A stretch of 64,000 nt of DNA from Ensifer sp. BR816 (GCF_000378985.1 NZ_KB905370.1:2155830-2219829), one strand, 5' to 3'. Counted from the stretch's first letter, positions 34,565 to 45,859 are shown. Notes: generated from the sequence alone by a model not told the origin. Numbers and translations are program-made.

Positions 34565-34662
34565 GGCCGCCGTCCCCCACTACTTTACGTGTTTACCGGT
34601 CGCTCACGCGGCGTTGCCGCAATCATAGCATCCACGCGACCAGACCGTTCCGACCTCATGCA

Positions 34663-34691
34663 AACGCCGCAACGGAACCCCGTTGCGGCGT
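34663..34691 (-). terminator. Stem-loop between xylF and xylH
   Basis: AACGCCGCAACGG pairs with CCGTTGCGGCGT around a short loop about 30 bases past the xylF stop. The T run is short. Such stems behind binding-protein genes usually raise binding-protein output relative to the membrane genes. Confidence 0.6.
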
Positions 34692-34720
34692 CTTCAAGGG
34701 TCACTTCAAACGTCCGTCCG

Positions 34721-35761
34721 TCACTTGCAGGCGGCGACGGAGCCGGCAGCCACACCCTGGCAGGCGGCGTCCTTGGAAATCCAGCCGGCGTCGATGACGA
34801 CGTTCAGATTGTCCTTGGTGATCGCCATCGGCGCCAGGAAGACGGACTTCATGGCGACGCCCTTCGGTCCGCCGTTGAAGGTCTGGACGCCTTCGATCTC
34901 GTCCATCGTCTTGCCGCCGGCAAGCGTCGCGGCGATTTCAGCCGCTTTCTTGCCGAGCTCGCGGGCGTCCTTCCAGACGGAAACCGTCTGTGTGCCGAGG
35001 GCGACGCGGTTGAGCGCCGCATGGTCGCCGTCCTGGCCCGAGACCGGAACGGAGCCGGCAAGACCCTGGGCCGAAAGTGCCGCGATCGCGCCGCCGGCCG
35101 TGCCGTCGTTCGAGGCGACGACCGCGTCGACCTTGTTGTCGTTGGCGGTCAGGAACTGCTCCATGTTCTTCTGGGCGTTTTCCGGCTTCCAGCCGTCGGT
35201 ATAGGCCTCGCCGACATTCTTGACCTTGCCGCCATCGACGGCTTCCTTCAGCACTTCCATCTGGCCGGCGAAGAGGAAGTCGGCGTTCGGATCGGAGGAG
35301 GAGCCCTTGATGAAGACGAAATTGCCTTCCGGCTTCGCCTTGAACACCTCGCGGGCCTGCATGCGGCCGACTTCCTTGTTGTCGAAGGTGATGTAGAAGG
35401 CGGCCGGGTTCTCGATCAGGCGGTCATAGCCGACGACCGGGATGCCTTCGGCAGTCGCCTTTTCGATCGCCGGCGCGATCGCGTCGGAGTCCTGCGCAAG
35501 CACGATCAACGCATTGGCGCCCTGGGCGATCAGCGATTCGATGTCGGTGAGCTGCTTGGCGGCAGACGACTGCGCGTCGGCGGAAATATACTTGTCGCCG
35601 GAGGCCTCGAGCGCGGCCTTGATGGCAGCCTCGTCGGTTTTCCAGCGCTCTTCCTGGAAGTTCGACCAGGAGACGCCGACGACGAGGTCCTTGGCGACCG
35701 CTGCCGAATGCATGGACGCGATGATGGCAGCCCCTGCCATCAGCTTCAAAATGGATTTCAT
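34721..35761 (-). CDS. xylF: Xylose-binding periplasmic protein (XylF-type)
   Basis: The 346-residue protein has a signal peptide (cut probably after AVA near residue 23). It has the XylF body [54 protein letters not shown] and [30 protein letters not shown] before ATG 35761 fixes the start, and the open frame further upstream is not used. It is divergent from the ROK regulator, with a perfect palindrome in between. D-xylose is the likely ligand; a related pentose cannot be excluded. Confidence 0.88.
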   Translation of the reverse strand: MKSILKLMAGAAIIASMHSAAVAKDLVVGVSWSNFQEERWKTDEAAIKAALEASGDKYISADAQSSAAKQLTDIESLIAQGANALIVLAQDSDAIAPAIEKATAEGIPVVGYDRLIENPAAFYITFDNKEVGRMQAREVFKAKPEGNFVFIKGSSSDPNADFLFAGQMEVLKEAVDGGKVKNVGEAYTDGWKPENAQKNMEQFLTANDNKVDAVVASNDGTAGGAIAALSAQGLAGSVPVSGQDGDHAALNRVALGTQTVSVWKDARELGKKAAEIAATLAGGKTMDEIEGVQTFNGGPKGVAMKSVFLAPMAITKDNLNVVIDAGWISKDAACQGVAAGSVAACK

Positions 35762-35865
35762 TCTATCCTCCCAAGTGGCTGCGCCGCGCGCACGAACCTC
35801 CCGCACGCATCCCCGACGAGCCGTGATCTGCTGTCGCAAACATCGCCGCCACAGGTGCAAGGCTT

Positions 35866-35886
35866 TTTTCTCGACAGTCGAGAAAA
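35866..35886. promoter_or_regulatory. Perfect 21-bp palindrome, likely ROK-regulator operator
   Basis: TTTTCTCGAC and GTCGAGAAAA flank a single central A. It lies 105 bases before xylF and 117 bases before the ROK gene. The position and symmetry suit a dimeric XylR/NagC-type repressor. Confidence 0.68.
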
Positions 35887-36002
35887 TAAATGTCAGAGTT
35901 TTAGAAGGCTGTCAACAAGGCCCGTAACGTCTTGTTTCGCCAGTCAACAGGTGCTTTGAGAGGGCACGTGATCGCGCAATCCGCCAGGGCCAGGACCGTT
36001 TG

Positions 36003-37214
36003 ATGCTGACCAAAACGAGCACCGAAGTCGTGCGTCAGCAAAACAGCGCGCTGGTGCTTTCGGCGCTGCGGCGAAAGGGAGCGCTATCCCACACCGAGAT
36101 CGCCGAGCAGACCGGCCTCGCCTCGGCGACGATCTCCGTCATCACCGCCGAACTGGAGCGGTCGGGCACGATCGCCAAGACCGAGCAGCATGTTCAGGGC
36201 GGCAGGGGACGGCCGCGCGTGCTCTTCGCGCCACGCCGCGACTGCGGCTATGTGATCGTCGTACGCATCTCCTCCGACATCGTCCAATATTCGCTGGCCG
36301 ATTATGGCGGCGTGCTCCTCGATCGCTTCGAGGAGGCGCGCAGCCACGAGGCCGGCGGCACGGCGGCTTTCGGGCGGGCCTTCGTGGCGGCGCTCGAGCG
36401 CCTGCTGCAGCGCTCGCGGATCGAGAAGGACCGGGTGCTTGCCGTTTCGATCAGCAGCAAGGGGCTGGTGGCGGGCGACGGCGCGCGGCTCCTCTGGTCG
36501 CCGGTCTTCGGCAGCGAGGAGCTCGATTTCGGGAAACTGCTCGAGGAGGAATGGCGCGCCCGAATCATGCTCAGCAACGAGACATTGCTCGTCGCCCAGG
36601 CGCTGGCGGCCAAGGCGGAGGAAAAGGGCGATGCCTTCCGGTCGCTTGCAGCCATCTCGCTCGGCCACAGCATCGGTCTCGGTCTTGCCCGAAGGGGCCG
36701 GGCGGGCGAGCTCGACGTCTTCGCGCCGAATTTCGGGCACATGCTGCACGCTCCCTCCGCCGGGCTCTGTCGCTGCGGTTCTGTCGGCTGCATCGAGGCC
36801 GCGGCCGGTTTCTACGGCATCCTGCGCGCCGCCTTCGAGGTGCCGTCCGACACGATCCCGGCGAAATTCGTGCCGCTTGCCGAAATGGACAAGATCGCCG
36901 CCGGGGCGCGGCAGGGCCAGCGCATGCCCGGCTATGCCTTCCGCCAGGCCGGCATCGCGCTTGGCAACGGCATATCCCGCCTCTTGAGCCTCTACGAGCC
37001 GATGCCGATCTACGTCACGGGGCAGGGGACGCGCTATTTCGACCTGCTGCAGAAGGGGGTGGAGGAGGGGCTTGCGCAATCCTTGCAGGTGCGCCTCGAA
37101 GGCCTGCCGGAGATCACCGTCGTCGGAGACGAGCAGCGGCTTGTCTTCGACGGCCATCTCGACCGAGCGCTCGGCGCCGTCGACGGCGATATCACCACCG
37201 CCGGGCATGCCTGA
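36003..37214 (+). CDS. ROK-family transcriptional regulator (XylR type)
   Basis: The 403-residue protein (404 if TTG 36000 is used) has an N-terminal winged helix-turn-helix (SHTEIAEQTGLASATISVIT, residues about 30-49). A ROK sugar-binding domain follows with the zinc motif CRCGSVGCIEA near residue 257. The classical kinase ATP loop DxGxT is not preserved, as expected of a regulator. It is divergent from xylF, so it probably represses the importer and is released by xylose or a related sugar. Confidence 0.88.
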   Translation: MLTKTSTEVVRQQNSALVLSALRRKGALSHTEIAEQTGLASATISVITAELERSGTIAKTEQHVQGGRGRPRVLFAPRRDCGYVIVVRISSDIVQYSLADYGGVLLDRFEEARSHEAGGTAAFGRAFVAALERLLQRSRIEKDRVLAVSISSKGLVAGDGARLLWSPVFGSEELDFGKLLEEEWRARIMLSNETLLVAQALAAKAEEKGDAFRSLAAISLGHSIGLGLARRGRAGELDVFAPNFGHMLHAPSAGLCRCGSVGCIEAAAGFYGILRAAFEVPSDTIPAKFVPLAEMDKIAAGARQGQRMPGYAFRQAGIALGNGISRLLSLYEPMPIYVTGQGTRYFDLLQKGVEEGLAQSLQVRLEGLPEITVVGDEQRLVFDGHLDRALGAVDGDITTAGHA

Positions 37215-37252
37215 GCCCTGCACGGCGAGGCGCATCCTCGCTTAGCAAAAAT

Positions 37253-37277
37253 AAAGGCCGGGGGATGCCCGGCCTTT
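37253..37277 (-). terminator. Bidirectional terminator between the ROK gene and idhA
   Basis: AAAGGCCGGG pairs with CCCGGCCTTT around a five-base loop. On the minus strand it is followed by ATTTTTG, making it a good terminator for idhA; on the plus strand the T run is only three. Confidence 0.75.
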
Positions 37278-37300
37278 GGCAGTCGAGATTGCCGTCAGCG

Positions 37301-38293
37301 TCAGGCGATGCTGATCTGCCGCTTCTCGGCGACCGAGCGGACGGCTGCGTCGGCAAGCGCGAGCGCCGCAAGGCCGTCCTTGCCGGACGGGGTGATCTCC
37401 GCACCCTTTTCGATCGCGGCGATGAAGCTTTCGATCTCGTTGGCGTAGGCTTCGGTGTAGCGCGTCATGAAGAAATCGTGCAGCGGCGGGCGCGTATAGC
37501 CCTCGCCGGTGGCGATTTCGATCGAGACGGGGCGCTGGTTCTCGGCCGAAACGGCGCCCTTCGAGCCGTGCACTTCGATGCGCTGGTCGTAGCCATAGGT
37601 GGCGCGGCGCGAGTTGGAGATGATCGCCTGCTTGCCCGATGCCGTCTGCAGGATGACCGAGACGCTGTCATAGTCGCCGGCTGCGCCGATCGCCTTGTCG
37701 ACGAGCACGGCGGCGGTTGCCGTCACCGAAACCGGCTCCTCGCCGAGCAGGAAGCGCGCCATGTCGAAATCATGGATCGTCATGTCGCGGAAGATGCCTC
37801 CCGAGCGCTTGATGTAGTCGACCGGCGGTGCGCCCGGATCGCGCGAGGTGATCGTCACCATCTCGACGTCGCCGATCGTGCCGGCGTCGATCGCCTTGCG
37901 CACGGCCATGAAATGCGGGTCGAAGCGGCGGTTGAAGCCGACCATCAGCTTAGCGCCGGTTTCGGAGACCACTTTCAGGCATGCCTTGACGCGATCGACG
38001 TCGAGATCGACCGGCTTTTCGCAGAAGATCGCCTTGCCGGCCCGGGCGAAGCGCTCGATCAGGTCCGCATGGGTGTCGGTCGGCGTGCAGATAACGACGG
38101 CGTCGATGTCGGATGCCGCCTCGATCGCCTCGATGGAGCGGACTTCGCAGCCATAGGCCCTGGCGATGGCCTCCGCCGCTGCCGGAAAGGCATCGGCGAC
38201 CGCGACAAGAACGGCGTCCGCATTGCCGCTGACGGCTTTGGCGTGAACCTTGCCGATACGACCGGCGCCCAGAAGACCAAATCTTACTGTCAT
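37301..38293 (-). CDS. idhA: myo-Inositol 2-dehydrogenase
   Basis: The 330-residue Gfo/Idh/MocA oxidoreductase has N-terminal NAD site FGLLGAGRIGKVHAKAV, the EKP motif (AIFCEKPVDLD, lysine near residue 96) and the catalytic region GGIFRDMTIHDFDMARFLLG with aspartate and histidine. Length and sequence fit rhizobial IdhA, which oxidises myo-inositol to 2-keto-inositol. ATG 38293 is the family start. No other iol genes are near. A GGAA-N6-TTCC box lies upstream, consistent with IolR control. Confidence 0.88.
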   Translation of the reverse strand: MTVRFGLLGAGRIGKVHAKAVSGNADAVLVAVADAFPAAAEAIARAYGCEVRSIEAIEAASDIDAVVICTPTDTHADLIERFARAGKAIFCEKPVDLDVDRVKACLKVVSETGAKLMVGFNRRFDPHFMAVRKAIDAGTIGDVEMVTITSRDPGAPPVDYIKRSGGIFRDMTIHDFDMARFLLGEEPVSVTATAAVLVDKAIGAAGDYDSVSVILQTASGKQAIISNSRRATYGYDQRIEVHGSKGAVSAENQRPVSIEIATGEGYTRPPLHDFFMTRYTEAYANEIESFIAAIEKGAEITPSGKDGLAALALADAAVRSVAEKRQISIA

Positions 38294-38679
38294 CTTCGTC
38301 TCTCTCGAATTCCGGTTCCAGACCGGGTGGTGCGCGATGATATGGACGCTCATCGCGCGGAGGCGTTGCGGGCTGATGCATCCGCGGATAGCAGTCCGAT
38401 CCTGAGTCCTGCCTCCCGACAGATGCTCCCAATTCGGAATGAAACAGCTACGCAATTTGTTTTCGGAATGTTTATTCCATTTTGTGTTCCGACGTCAAGC
38501 TACCGCCGACCGCCGTAGAGGGCGATCCGCCATCTTCACGGTATTCATCCCCCTGCCGATGGCAAATGCCGTTCCAGCACCGAGAATTGCCGCAGGATTA
38601 TGTCCTTTAGCCGGTATCGATTTGAAAAATTATGCGGTAGACGAGAGGCAGGCCGTGCGCTTTCGTCAGAGGCAATGTC
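38294..38679. other. Divergent regulatory region between idhA and a small membrane gene
   Basis: No gene is seen in these 386 bases. The middle (38430-38500) is AT-rich and contains the IolR-like box. The rest holds nothing recognisable. Confidence 0.55.
38465..38478. promoter_or_regulatory. IolR-like operator GGAA-N6-TTCC
   Basis: GGAATGTTTATTCC fits the palindrome reported for the Sinorhizobium inositol repressor IolR. It lies about 170 bases before the idhA start, inside an AT-rich tract. Confidence 0.58.
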
Positions 38680-38910
38680 ATGATCAAATTCATCGATCCG
38701 GATCATCCCTTCTATCGGCCGCTTTGGATCCGGCTGCTCATCGTTGGCCTCTGTGCGGCGTGGACAGGTGTCGAATTCTATGGCGGCCAGATGATGTGGG
38801 CGACGATCTTTCTCGTCGTGACGGCCTATGCCGGAGCGGCTCTCCTGCTCTTCTACAAACCGAAGCAGCCGGACGAAAAAGGAACCGGCGGGGGTAATGA
38901 GACGAAGTAG
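38680..38910 (+). CDS. Small conserved-looking membrane protein
   Basis: The 76-residue protein starts MIKFIDPDHPFYRPLWIRLL and has two predicted transmembrane helices (about residues 16-34 and 40-60) and a charged C-terminus rich in Lys, Glu and Gly. I know of similar small proteins in rhizobia but cannot name a function. AGAGGCAATGTC lies before the ATG. It converges on the J-domain gene. Confidence 0.65.
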   Translation: MIKFIDPDHPFYRPLWIRLLIVGLCAAWTGVEFYGGQMMWATIFLVVTAYAGAALLLFYKPKQPDEKGTGGGNETK

Positions 38911-38913
38911 CGG

Positions 38914-39360
38914 CTAGTGCTGCCTCAGTCTTCGCGAGGCTTCGTCGATCAGCATATTGGCAAGTTTCATCCGGATCGTGGCGTTCTCCCGGAATTCCGG
39001 GGGAAGCCGGTCGGGATGGTTCGCGGCCGCAAAGCGCCGGCGCTTGGCGGCGAGCGTGAGCGATGTTTCAGCTTCGCCGAGGCCAAGTTCGGCCGCGACA
39101 TCGGCAAGGCCCGTGCGCTTTAAATGGTCGGGCATTGCGGGCGGTCTGTCGGCCCGTTCGCTTGCGGCGAGATCGCGATAGGCGCTCTCGACGGCGCAGA
39201 ATGCTGCGGTGGTCGATGCCGGCGTGTCGACGACGAAGGCCGGCGAACGGCCGATCGGTGACTGCAGGCCGTCGGACGTCTCCGCCTCACTGTCTCCCTC
39301 AAGGGCCTCCTCGGACTTCAGGCGCTCGAGCACCGATTGAAACACCGACATGCCGAACAT
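38914..39360 (-). CDS. Small protein with a C-terminal J-domain-like HPD motif
   Basis: The 148-residue protein has an acidic, unremarkable N-terminus. The C-terminal segment (about residues 85-148) has two helices around the HPD tripeptide: LAAKRRRFAAANHPDRLPPE and MKLANMLIDEASRRL. HPD is the Hsp70-contacting motif of DnaJ proteins. GGGAG before ATG 39360 sets the start. It could be a specialised DnaK co-chaperone; the partner is unknown. Confidence 0.65.
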   Translation of the reverse strand: MFGMSVFQSVLERLKSEEALEGDSEAETSDGLQSPIGRSPAFVVDTPASTTAAFCAVESAYRDLAASERADRPPAMPDHLKRTGLADVAAELGLGEAETSLTLAAKRRRFAAANHPDRLPPEFRENATIRMKLANMLIDEASRRLRQH

Positions 39361-39447
39361 GGAGTCTCCCGTGGTCTGCCGCACACAACGAACCGAAGCG
39401 CGTGCGAACGGTGGCGATCATGCCCATCGAGGATTATGCGAGCCTGA

Positions 39448-40431
39448 TCACGTCCGGCTCTGCTTGAGAATCAGGTCGTAGAGCAATTTCGCGCTCGGGG
39501 GGAGCGCCCGACCCTCGGCGGTGATCAGGCCGTACGGCTTGATGCGGATCGGGAACTCGGTCGGCAGGATGCGGATTTCGCCGGCCTGGGTGCCATTGCC
39601 GGCGACGAGCTTCGCGACGTCGAGCGCGACCGGGGCGATGGCATTCGTGTTGCGGACGATCGACAGGGTGAGGATGATCGAGGATGTGTTGATGACGGTC
39701 GAAGGCAGTCGCACGCCGGCCGAAATGAAGCTGTCCTCGACGGCGCGGCGCAGCAGCGTCCCCGGCGGCTGGAACACCCAATCATAACCCGGCAGGTCGT
39801 CGGCGCCGGCGGAAGCATGCTCGAGCAGCGGGTGGCCCTGGCGGACAATCAGGCAGACCTCCTCAAAGCCGATTTCGACCAAGTTGAAGAGCCGGGGATT
39901 GAGGTCGTCCGGGATGCGGCCGACGACGAAGTCGTGGCGTGCGGCGAGCAGCTCGCGCGTCAACACATTGCTGTTGTCGATCTGCACGTTGATCTCGATA
40001 CCGGGATAGGCCGTCGAAACCTGGCGGATCGCGGGTACGGCGAGATTGAGGGCGGGGCCCGTCACGGAGCCGAGCGACACCGAGCCGCCGCTGCCCGTCT
40101 TCAGTTCGGTGATCTCGCGCGCGGCCTCGCGCAATTCGAGAAAGATCGTCCGCGCCCGCCGGGCGAGGGCTTCGCCGTAGCGGGTCAGTTCGACGCCGCG
40201 CGCCACCCGCGCGCAGATCGGCGCCTTCACAATCGCCTCGATTTCGGCGAGCATGCGCGAGGCGGCCGGCTGTGAGACGCCGAGCGAATCGGCCGCGGCG
40301 CTGATGCGGCGATGGTCGTCGATCGCCAGAATGAGCCGCAGGTGATTGATCTTCAGCCCCGACCGGGAGAGGCCGGTGTCGAAGAGGTCTCCCACCGGCG
40401 TCGCAACGCTCGGCTTGCTGTCAAGGGTCAT
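39448..40431 (-). CDS. gbpR: LysR-family regulator of the chvE operon (GbpR-like)
   Basis: The 327-residue LysR protein has a helix-turn-helix (ISAAADSLGVSQPAASRMLA, residues about 43-62) and an effector-binding domain. It lies divergently upstream of chvE, the arrangement of GbpR in Agrobacterium, which controls chvE in response to arabinose, fucose and galactose. The long N-terminal extension before the helix-turn-helix is normal for this group. The assignment rests on synteny and family. Confidence 0.82.
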   Translation of the reverse strand: MTLDSKPSVATPVGDLFDTGLSRSGLKINHLRLILAIDDHRRISAAADSLGVSQPAASRMLAEIEAIVKAPICARVARGVELTRYGEALARRARTIFLELREAAREITELKTGSGGSVSLGSVTGPALNLAVPAIRQVSTAYPGIEINVQIDNSNVLTRELLAARHDFVVGRIPDDLNPRLFNLVEIGFEEVCLIVRQGHPLLEHASAGADDLPGYDWVFQPPGTLLRRAVEDSFISAGVRLPSTVINTSSIILTLSIVRNTNAIAPVALDVAKLVAGNGTQAGEIRILPTEFPIRIKPYGLITAEGRALPPSAKLLYDLILKQSRT

Positions 40432-40483
40432 TTTTCAGGCCTGCTATTCAAGAGATTCAAAAATCACACTCTTTAACAGCGAT

Positions 40484-40499
40484 ATACCATTTTTGGTAT
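40484..40499. promoter_or_regulatory. Dyad ATACCA-TTTT-TGGTAT in the gbpR/chvE gap
   Basis: The two six-base arms are perfect complements in an AT-rich stretch 53 bases before gbpR and 207 before chvE. It is a candidate GbpR site; the surrounding 274 bases hold no gene. Confidence 0.5.
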
Positions 40500-40705
40500 G
40501 TAAGCAAAGCGATATTGTATTTGACAGTTATGGCAATTGATTCCAGTTTCCGTCCATGTGCGCCAGCGCATGCGGGAGTATGCTGAGACAGGGAGGACCT
40601 CCTTTATCTTGAAACGCCGCCGGGGACGAACGCTCCGGGCCGGTGAATCGCTGCGCATATGACGGAGGCTCCGGCCGCCGGCTTCAACACTCAGGGAGAG
40701 ATCTG

Positions 40706-41773
40706 ATGAAATTGATTACTTCGCTTCTCGCAGCCGCGGCGATGTCCGTCGCCGCCTTCGCTGCGCCGGTATTCGCCCAGGACAAGGGCACGGTTGGCAT
40801 CTCCATGCCGACGAAGACGTCGACCCGCTGGATTTCCGACGGCGAGACCATGGAGAAGCTGTTCAAGGAAGCCGGTTACACGCCGGATCTGCAGTTCGCC
40901 GACGACGACATTCCGAACCAGCTCGCCCAGATCGAGAACATGGTGACGAAGGGCGCGAAGGTTCTCGTGATTGCCGCCATCGACGGCACGACGCTCTCCG
41001 ACATCCTGCAGAAGGCCGCCGACGCGGGCGTCAAGGTGATCGCCTATGACCGCCTGATTCGCGATTCCGGCAACGTCAACTACTACGCGACATTCGACAA
41101 CTTCCAGGTCGGCGTGCTGCAGGCGACGTCGCTCGTCCAGGGCCTGAAGCTCGAGGAAGCCAAGGAGCCTAAGAACGTCGAACTGTTCGGTGGTTCGCCG
41201 GACGACAACAACGCCTTCTTCTTCTATGACGGCGCGATGTCGGTTCTGCAGCCGCTGATCGACAGCGGCAAGATCGTCGTGAAGTCCGGCCAGACGGGCA
41301 TGGACCAGGTCGGTACGCTGCGTTGGGACGGTGCTGTTGCCCAGTCCCGCATGGAAAACCTGCTGTCGTCCACCTACACCGATGCCAAGGTCGATGGCGT
41401 TCTGTCGCCCTATGACGGCCTGTCGATCGGTATCATCTCGGCCCTGAAGGGCGTCGGCTACGGCTCCGGCGACATGCCGATGCCGATCGTCACCGGCCAG
41501 GACGCGGAGCTGCCTTCGGTCAAGTCGATCCTCGCCGACGAACAGTATTCGACCGTCTTCAAGGATACCCGCGAACTCGCCAAGGTGACCGTCGGCATGG
41601 TCAACGCGATCATGGATGGCAAGGAGCCGGAAGTGAACGACACCAAGACCTATGAAAACGGCGTCAAGGTCGTTCCCTCCTACCTGCTGAAGCCCGTTTC
41701 CGTCGACAAGACCAACGCTAAGGACGTTCTCGTCGGCTCCGGCTACTACACGGAAGACCAGATCAACAACTGA
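40706..41773 (+). CDS. chvE: Multiple-sugar-binding periplasmic protein ChvE
   Basis: The 355-residue binding protein has a signal peptide (cut after VFA near residue 22) and the ChvE body: [60 protein letters not shown] and [12 protein letters not shown]. In Agrobacterium ChvE binds arabinose, galactose and glucose and also presents sugar to the VirA sensor. Here the neighbours indicate uptake of L-arabinose or galactose. GGGAGAG precedes the ATG. Confidence 0.93.
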   Translation: MKLITSLLAAAAMSVAAFAAPVFAQDKGTVGISMPTKTSTRWISDGETMEKLFKEAGYTPDLQFADDDIPNQLAQIENMVTKGAKVLVIAAIDGTTLSDILQKAADAGVKVIAYDRLIRDSGNVNYYATFDNFQVGVLQATSLVQGLKLEEAKEPKNVELFGGSPDDNNAFFFYDGAMSVLQPLIDSGKIVVKSGQTGMDQVGTLRWDGAVAQSRMENLLSSTYTDAKVDGVLSPYDGLSIGIISALKGVGYGSGDMPMPIVTGQDAELPSVKSILADEQYSTVFKDTRELAKVTVGMVNAIMDGKEPEVNDTKTYENGVKVVPSYLLKPVSVDKTNAKDVLVGSGYYTEDQINN

Positions 41774-41783
41774 TCTCACTCGA

Positions 41784-41810
41784 GGGTCCGCGGTTGACCG
41801 CGGACCCTTT
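41784..41810 (+). terminator. Stem-loop after chvE
   Basis: GGGTCCGCGG pairs with CCGCGGACCC around TTGA and is followed by TTT. It lies eleven bases after the stop, ahead of gguA, so it probably limits read-through and stabilises chvE mRNA. Confidence 0.7.
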
Positions 41811-41961
41811 CGCCTGATGCGACGTGCATCTGTGCAGACGCACCATGGTCGCTGTGATAATTTGAACTGCTCATCGGTAGCCCGGATCTCGACCGATCCG
41901 GGGACCATGCAGCGGGTGGAAGCCAGCAGTCTCTCGCAGATTGCCGCTGGAATGGCTGAAT

Positions 41962-43496
<1,535 letters not shown>

Positions 43497-43497
<1 letters not shown>

Positions 43498-44711
43498 TGG
43501 TCGCCGACACGAGCACCCACACCACCAAACCGTCGATCGGGGACTACCTCAGGAACAACATCCGCGAATACGGCCTTCTGGTCGCGCTCGTGATCATCAT
43601 GCTGTTCTTCCAGTTCGTCACCAGCGGCGTCCTCTTCAAGCCCGTCAACATCACCAACCTGGTGCTGCAGAATTCCTTCATCGTCATCATGGCGCTGGGC
43701 ATGCTGCTGATCATCGTGGCTGGTCATATCGATCTGTCGGTCGGCTCGATCGTTGCCTTTGTCGGGGCGATTTCGGCGATCATGCTGGTCAAGTGGGGCC
43801 TGCCGGCCATCGTCGTCGTTCCCGCCTGTCTCGTCGTCGGCGGCATCATGGGGGCGGCGCAGGGCTACTGGGTGGCCTACCAGAAGATCCCCTCCTTCAT
43901 CGTCACGCTCGCCGGCATGCTGGTGTTTCGCGGGATGACTTATGTCGTGCTCGGCGGTCGTCCGATCGGTCCGTTCCCGAAGGACTTCCAGATCCTTTCG
44001 ACCGGCTTCGTTCCTGATTTTCTCTACTTCCTCAATCCAAGCCCGGAGATCATCAAGAATATGGTGGCGCTCGTGGCGGTCCTGGCCCTCGTCGGCTATG
44101 CGATCTATGCCGGCATCCGCAACCGCCGCATCAACGAGCAGCACGGTACCGAGAACGAGCCTTTCGTATTCTTCGCGGTCCAGATGGCGGTCATCGGCGT
44201 CGTTGCCCTATTCATCGGCTTCCAGCTTTCGACCTATCGCGGCCTGCCGAACGTGCTCATCGTCATGGGCGTGCTGATCGCCGCCTATACCTTCATCACG
44301 ACTCGCTCGACGATCGGCCGCCGGATCTATGCCATGGGCGGCAACGAGAAGGCCACCAAGCTCTCCGGCATCAACACCGAGCGGCTGACCTTCTATGCCT
44401 TCGTCAACATGGGCGTGCTCGCGGCGCTTGCCGGCATGATCATCACGGCGCGCCTGAATTCGGCGACTCCGAAGGCAGGTGTCGGCTTCGAGCTCGACGT
44501 CATCGCGGCCTGCTTCATCGGCGGCGCGTCGGCCTCGGGCGGCGTCGGCAAGATCACCGGCGCGGTGATCGGCGCCTTCATCATGGGCGTGATGAACAAC
44601 GGCATGTCGATCATGGGTATCGGCATCGACTACCAGCAGCTCATCAAGGGCCTCGTGCTGCTCGCAGCAGTGTTCTTCGACGTCTACAACAAGAACAAAG
44701 GCAAGGGCTGA
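43497..44711 (+). CDS. gguB: Multiple-sugar ABC transporter permease GguB
   Basis: The 404-residue permease has about ten predicted helices and the family tracts AGHIDLSVGSIVAFVGAISA, KIPSFIVTLAGMLVFRGM and FELDVIAACFIGGASASGG. It overlaps the gguA stop by one base (TAATG), so the two are coupled. It forms the channel for sugars delivered by ChvE. Confidence 0.92.
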
Positions 44712-44863
44712 TCGGAAATCCGGTTAGCTCCCATTGACCACATCATGAACGGGCGGCCGTAGCCGCTTAAGCTGGGTGGCGCGAGCCACTCTCGAGGCGG
44801 AGCGTTGCCTTTCCTAAAGCGGAAGGCGTGGCCGAAGCCAACTCGATCAGGAAGGATAGAGAC

Positions 44864-45859
44864 GTGCTGATTTCCCAAGTCAGGAAGCAAGACGGATCGA
44901 TAGCAGTCGCAGTGCGGGCGCCGGGTGAAACGGCGCGCGTCGTCAGGGACGCGGAAAGCGTCTACGCATTAGCGATGGAAGCGGCGAATGGCGGCAAGAG
45001 CCTCCAGGCGGTCATCGATGCCAAGGGCCTCGGAGAGACGATTGACCTCGAGGCGGCCTATGCCGAAGGGCGGATGTTGCCGCCGATCACCCATCCCGAT
45101 CCGGCGCATCTGCATCTGACCGGTACCGGGCTGACGCATCTCGGCTCGGCCGCAACGCGCGATGCGATGCACAAGAAGACGACCGAGGCGGCCGAAGAGA
45201 CGCTCACCGATTCGATGAAGATGTTCCGCATGGGCCTAGAAGGCGGTAAGCCGAAGGCCGGCGAAAAGGGCGTCCAGCCGGAGTGGTTCTACAAGGGCAA
45301 CGGCACCGCCGCGATCGCGCCGGGCCAGCCGCTCACGTCGCCCTCCTTCGCCGAGGACGGCGGCGAGGAGCCGGAAATGGCCGGCATCTACGTCATCTCC
45401 GACAAGGGCGAGCCCTATCGTCTTGGCTTTGCGGTCGCCAACGAGTTCTCCGACCACAAGACCGAACGGGTCAATTACCTATGGTTGGCGCATTCGAAGC
45501 TCAGGCAGGCAAGTTTTGGCCCGGAAATCCGCATAGGCGCGGCGCCGGACGACATCCGCGGCACCTCGCGTATCCTGCGCGGCGGCAAGGTCCTGTGGGA
45601 AAAGCCGTTCCTCTCGGGCGAAGCCAACATGTCGCACAGCTTCGCCAACCTGGAATATCACCACTTCAAATACGGTCTCTTCCGTGCACCGGGCGACGTG
45701 CATGTGCACATGTTCGGCACCGCGACGCTTTCCTTCGGTGACGGCATCCGCACCGAGGCGGGAGACGTCTTCGAGATCGAGGCCAAGGATTTCGGCCTTG
45801 CGCTCCGCAATCCGCTGGCGATCGCCGCGGAAGAAGAGATCGCCATACATCAGCTCTGA
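44864..45859 (+). CDS. gguC: GguC, fumarylacetoacetate-hydrolase-fold sugar-acid dehydratase
   Basis: The 331-residue protein starts at GTG 44864 (MLISQVRKQDG), seven bases after GGAAGGA; an upstream GTG at 44828 is less likely. Its C-terminal half has the FAH fold with metal residues in GDGGEEPEMAGIYVISDKGE-like segments and GTATLSFGDGIRTEAGDVFE. Bacterial relatives act as 2-keto-3-deoxy-L-arabonate dehydratases, giving alpha-ketoglutarate semialdehyde. The next two genes supply neighbouring steps of the same non-phosphorylative pathway. Confidence 0.85.
   Translation: MLISQVRKQDGSIAVAVRAPGETARVVRDAESVYALAMEAANGGKSLQAVIDAKGLGETIDLEAAYAEGRMLPPITHPDPAHLHLTGTGLTHLGSAATRDAMHKKTTEAAEETLTDSMKMFRMGLEGGKPKAGEKGVQPEWFYKGNGTAAIAPGQPLTSPSFAEDGGEEPEMAGIYVISDKGEPYRLGFAVANEFSDHKTERVNYLWLAHSKLRQASFGPEIRIGAAPDDIRGTSRILRGGKVLWEKPFLSGEANMSHSFANLEYHHFKYGLFRAPGDVHVHMFGTATLSFGDGIRTEAGDVFEIEAKDFGLALRNPLAIAAEEEIAIHQL

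Noticed and set aside
32261-35959. 1,232-codon open frame on the plus strand across the xylose importer
   Set aside because: It lies antisense to three well-supported transporter genes. Its translation is rich in Asp, Arg and Gly repeats typical of the complement of high-GC coding DNA.
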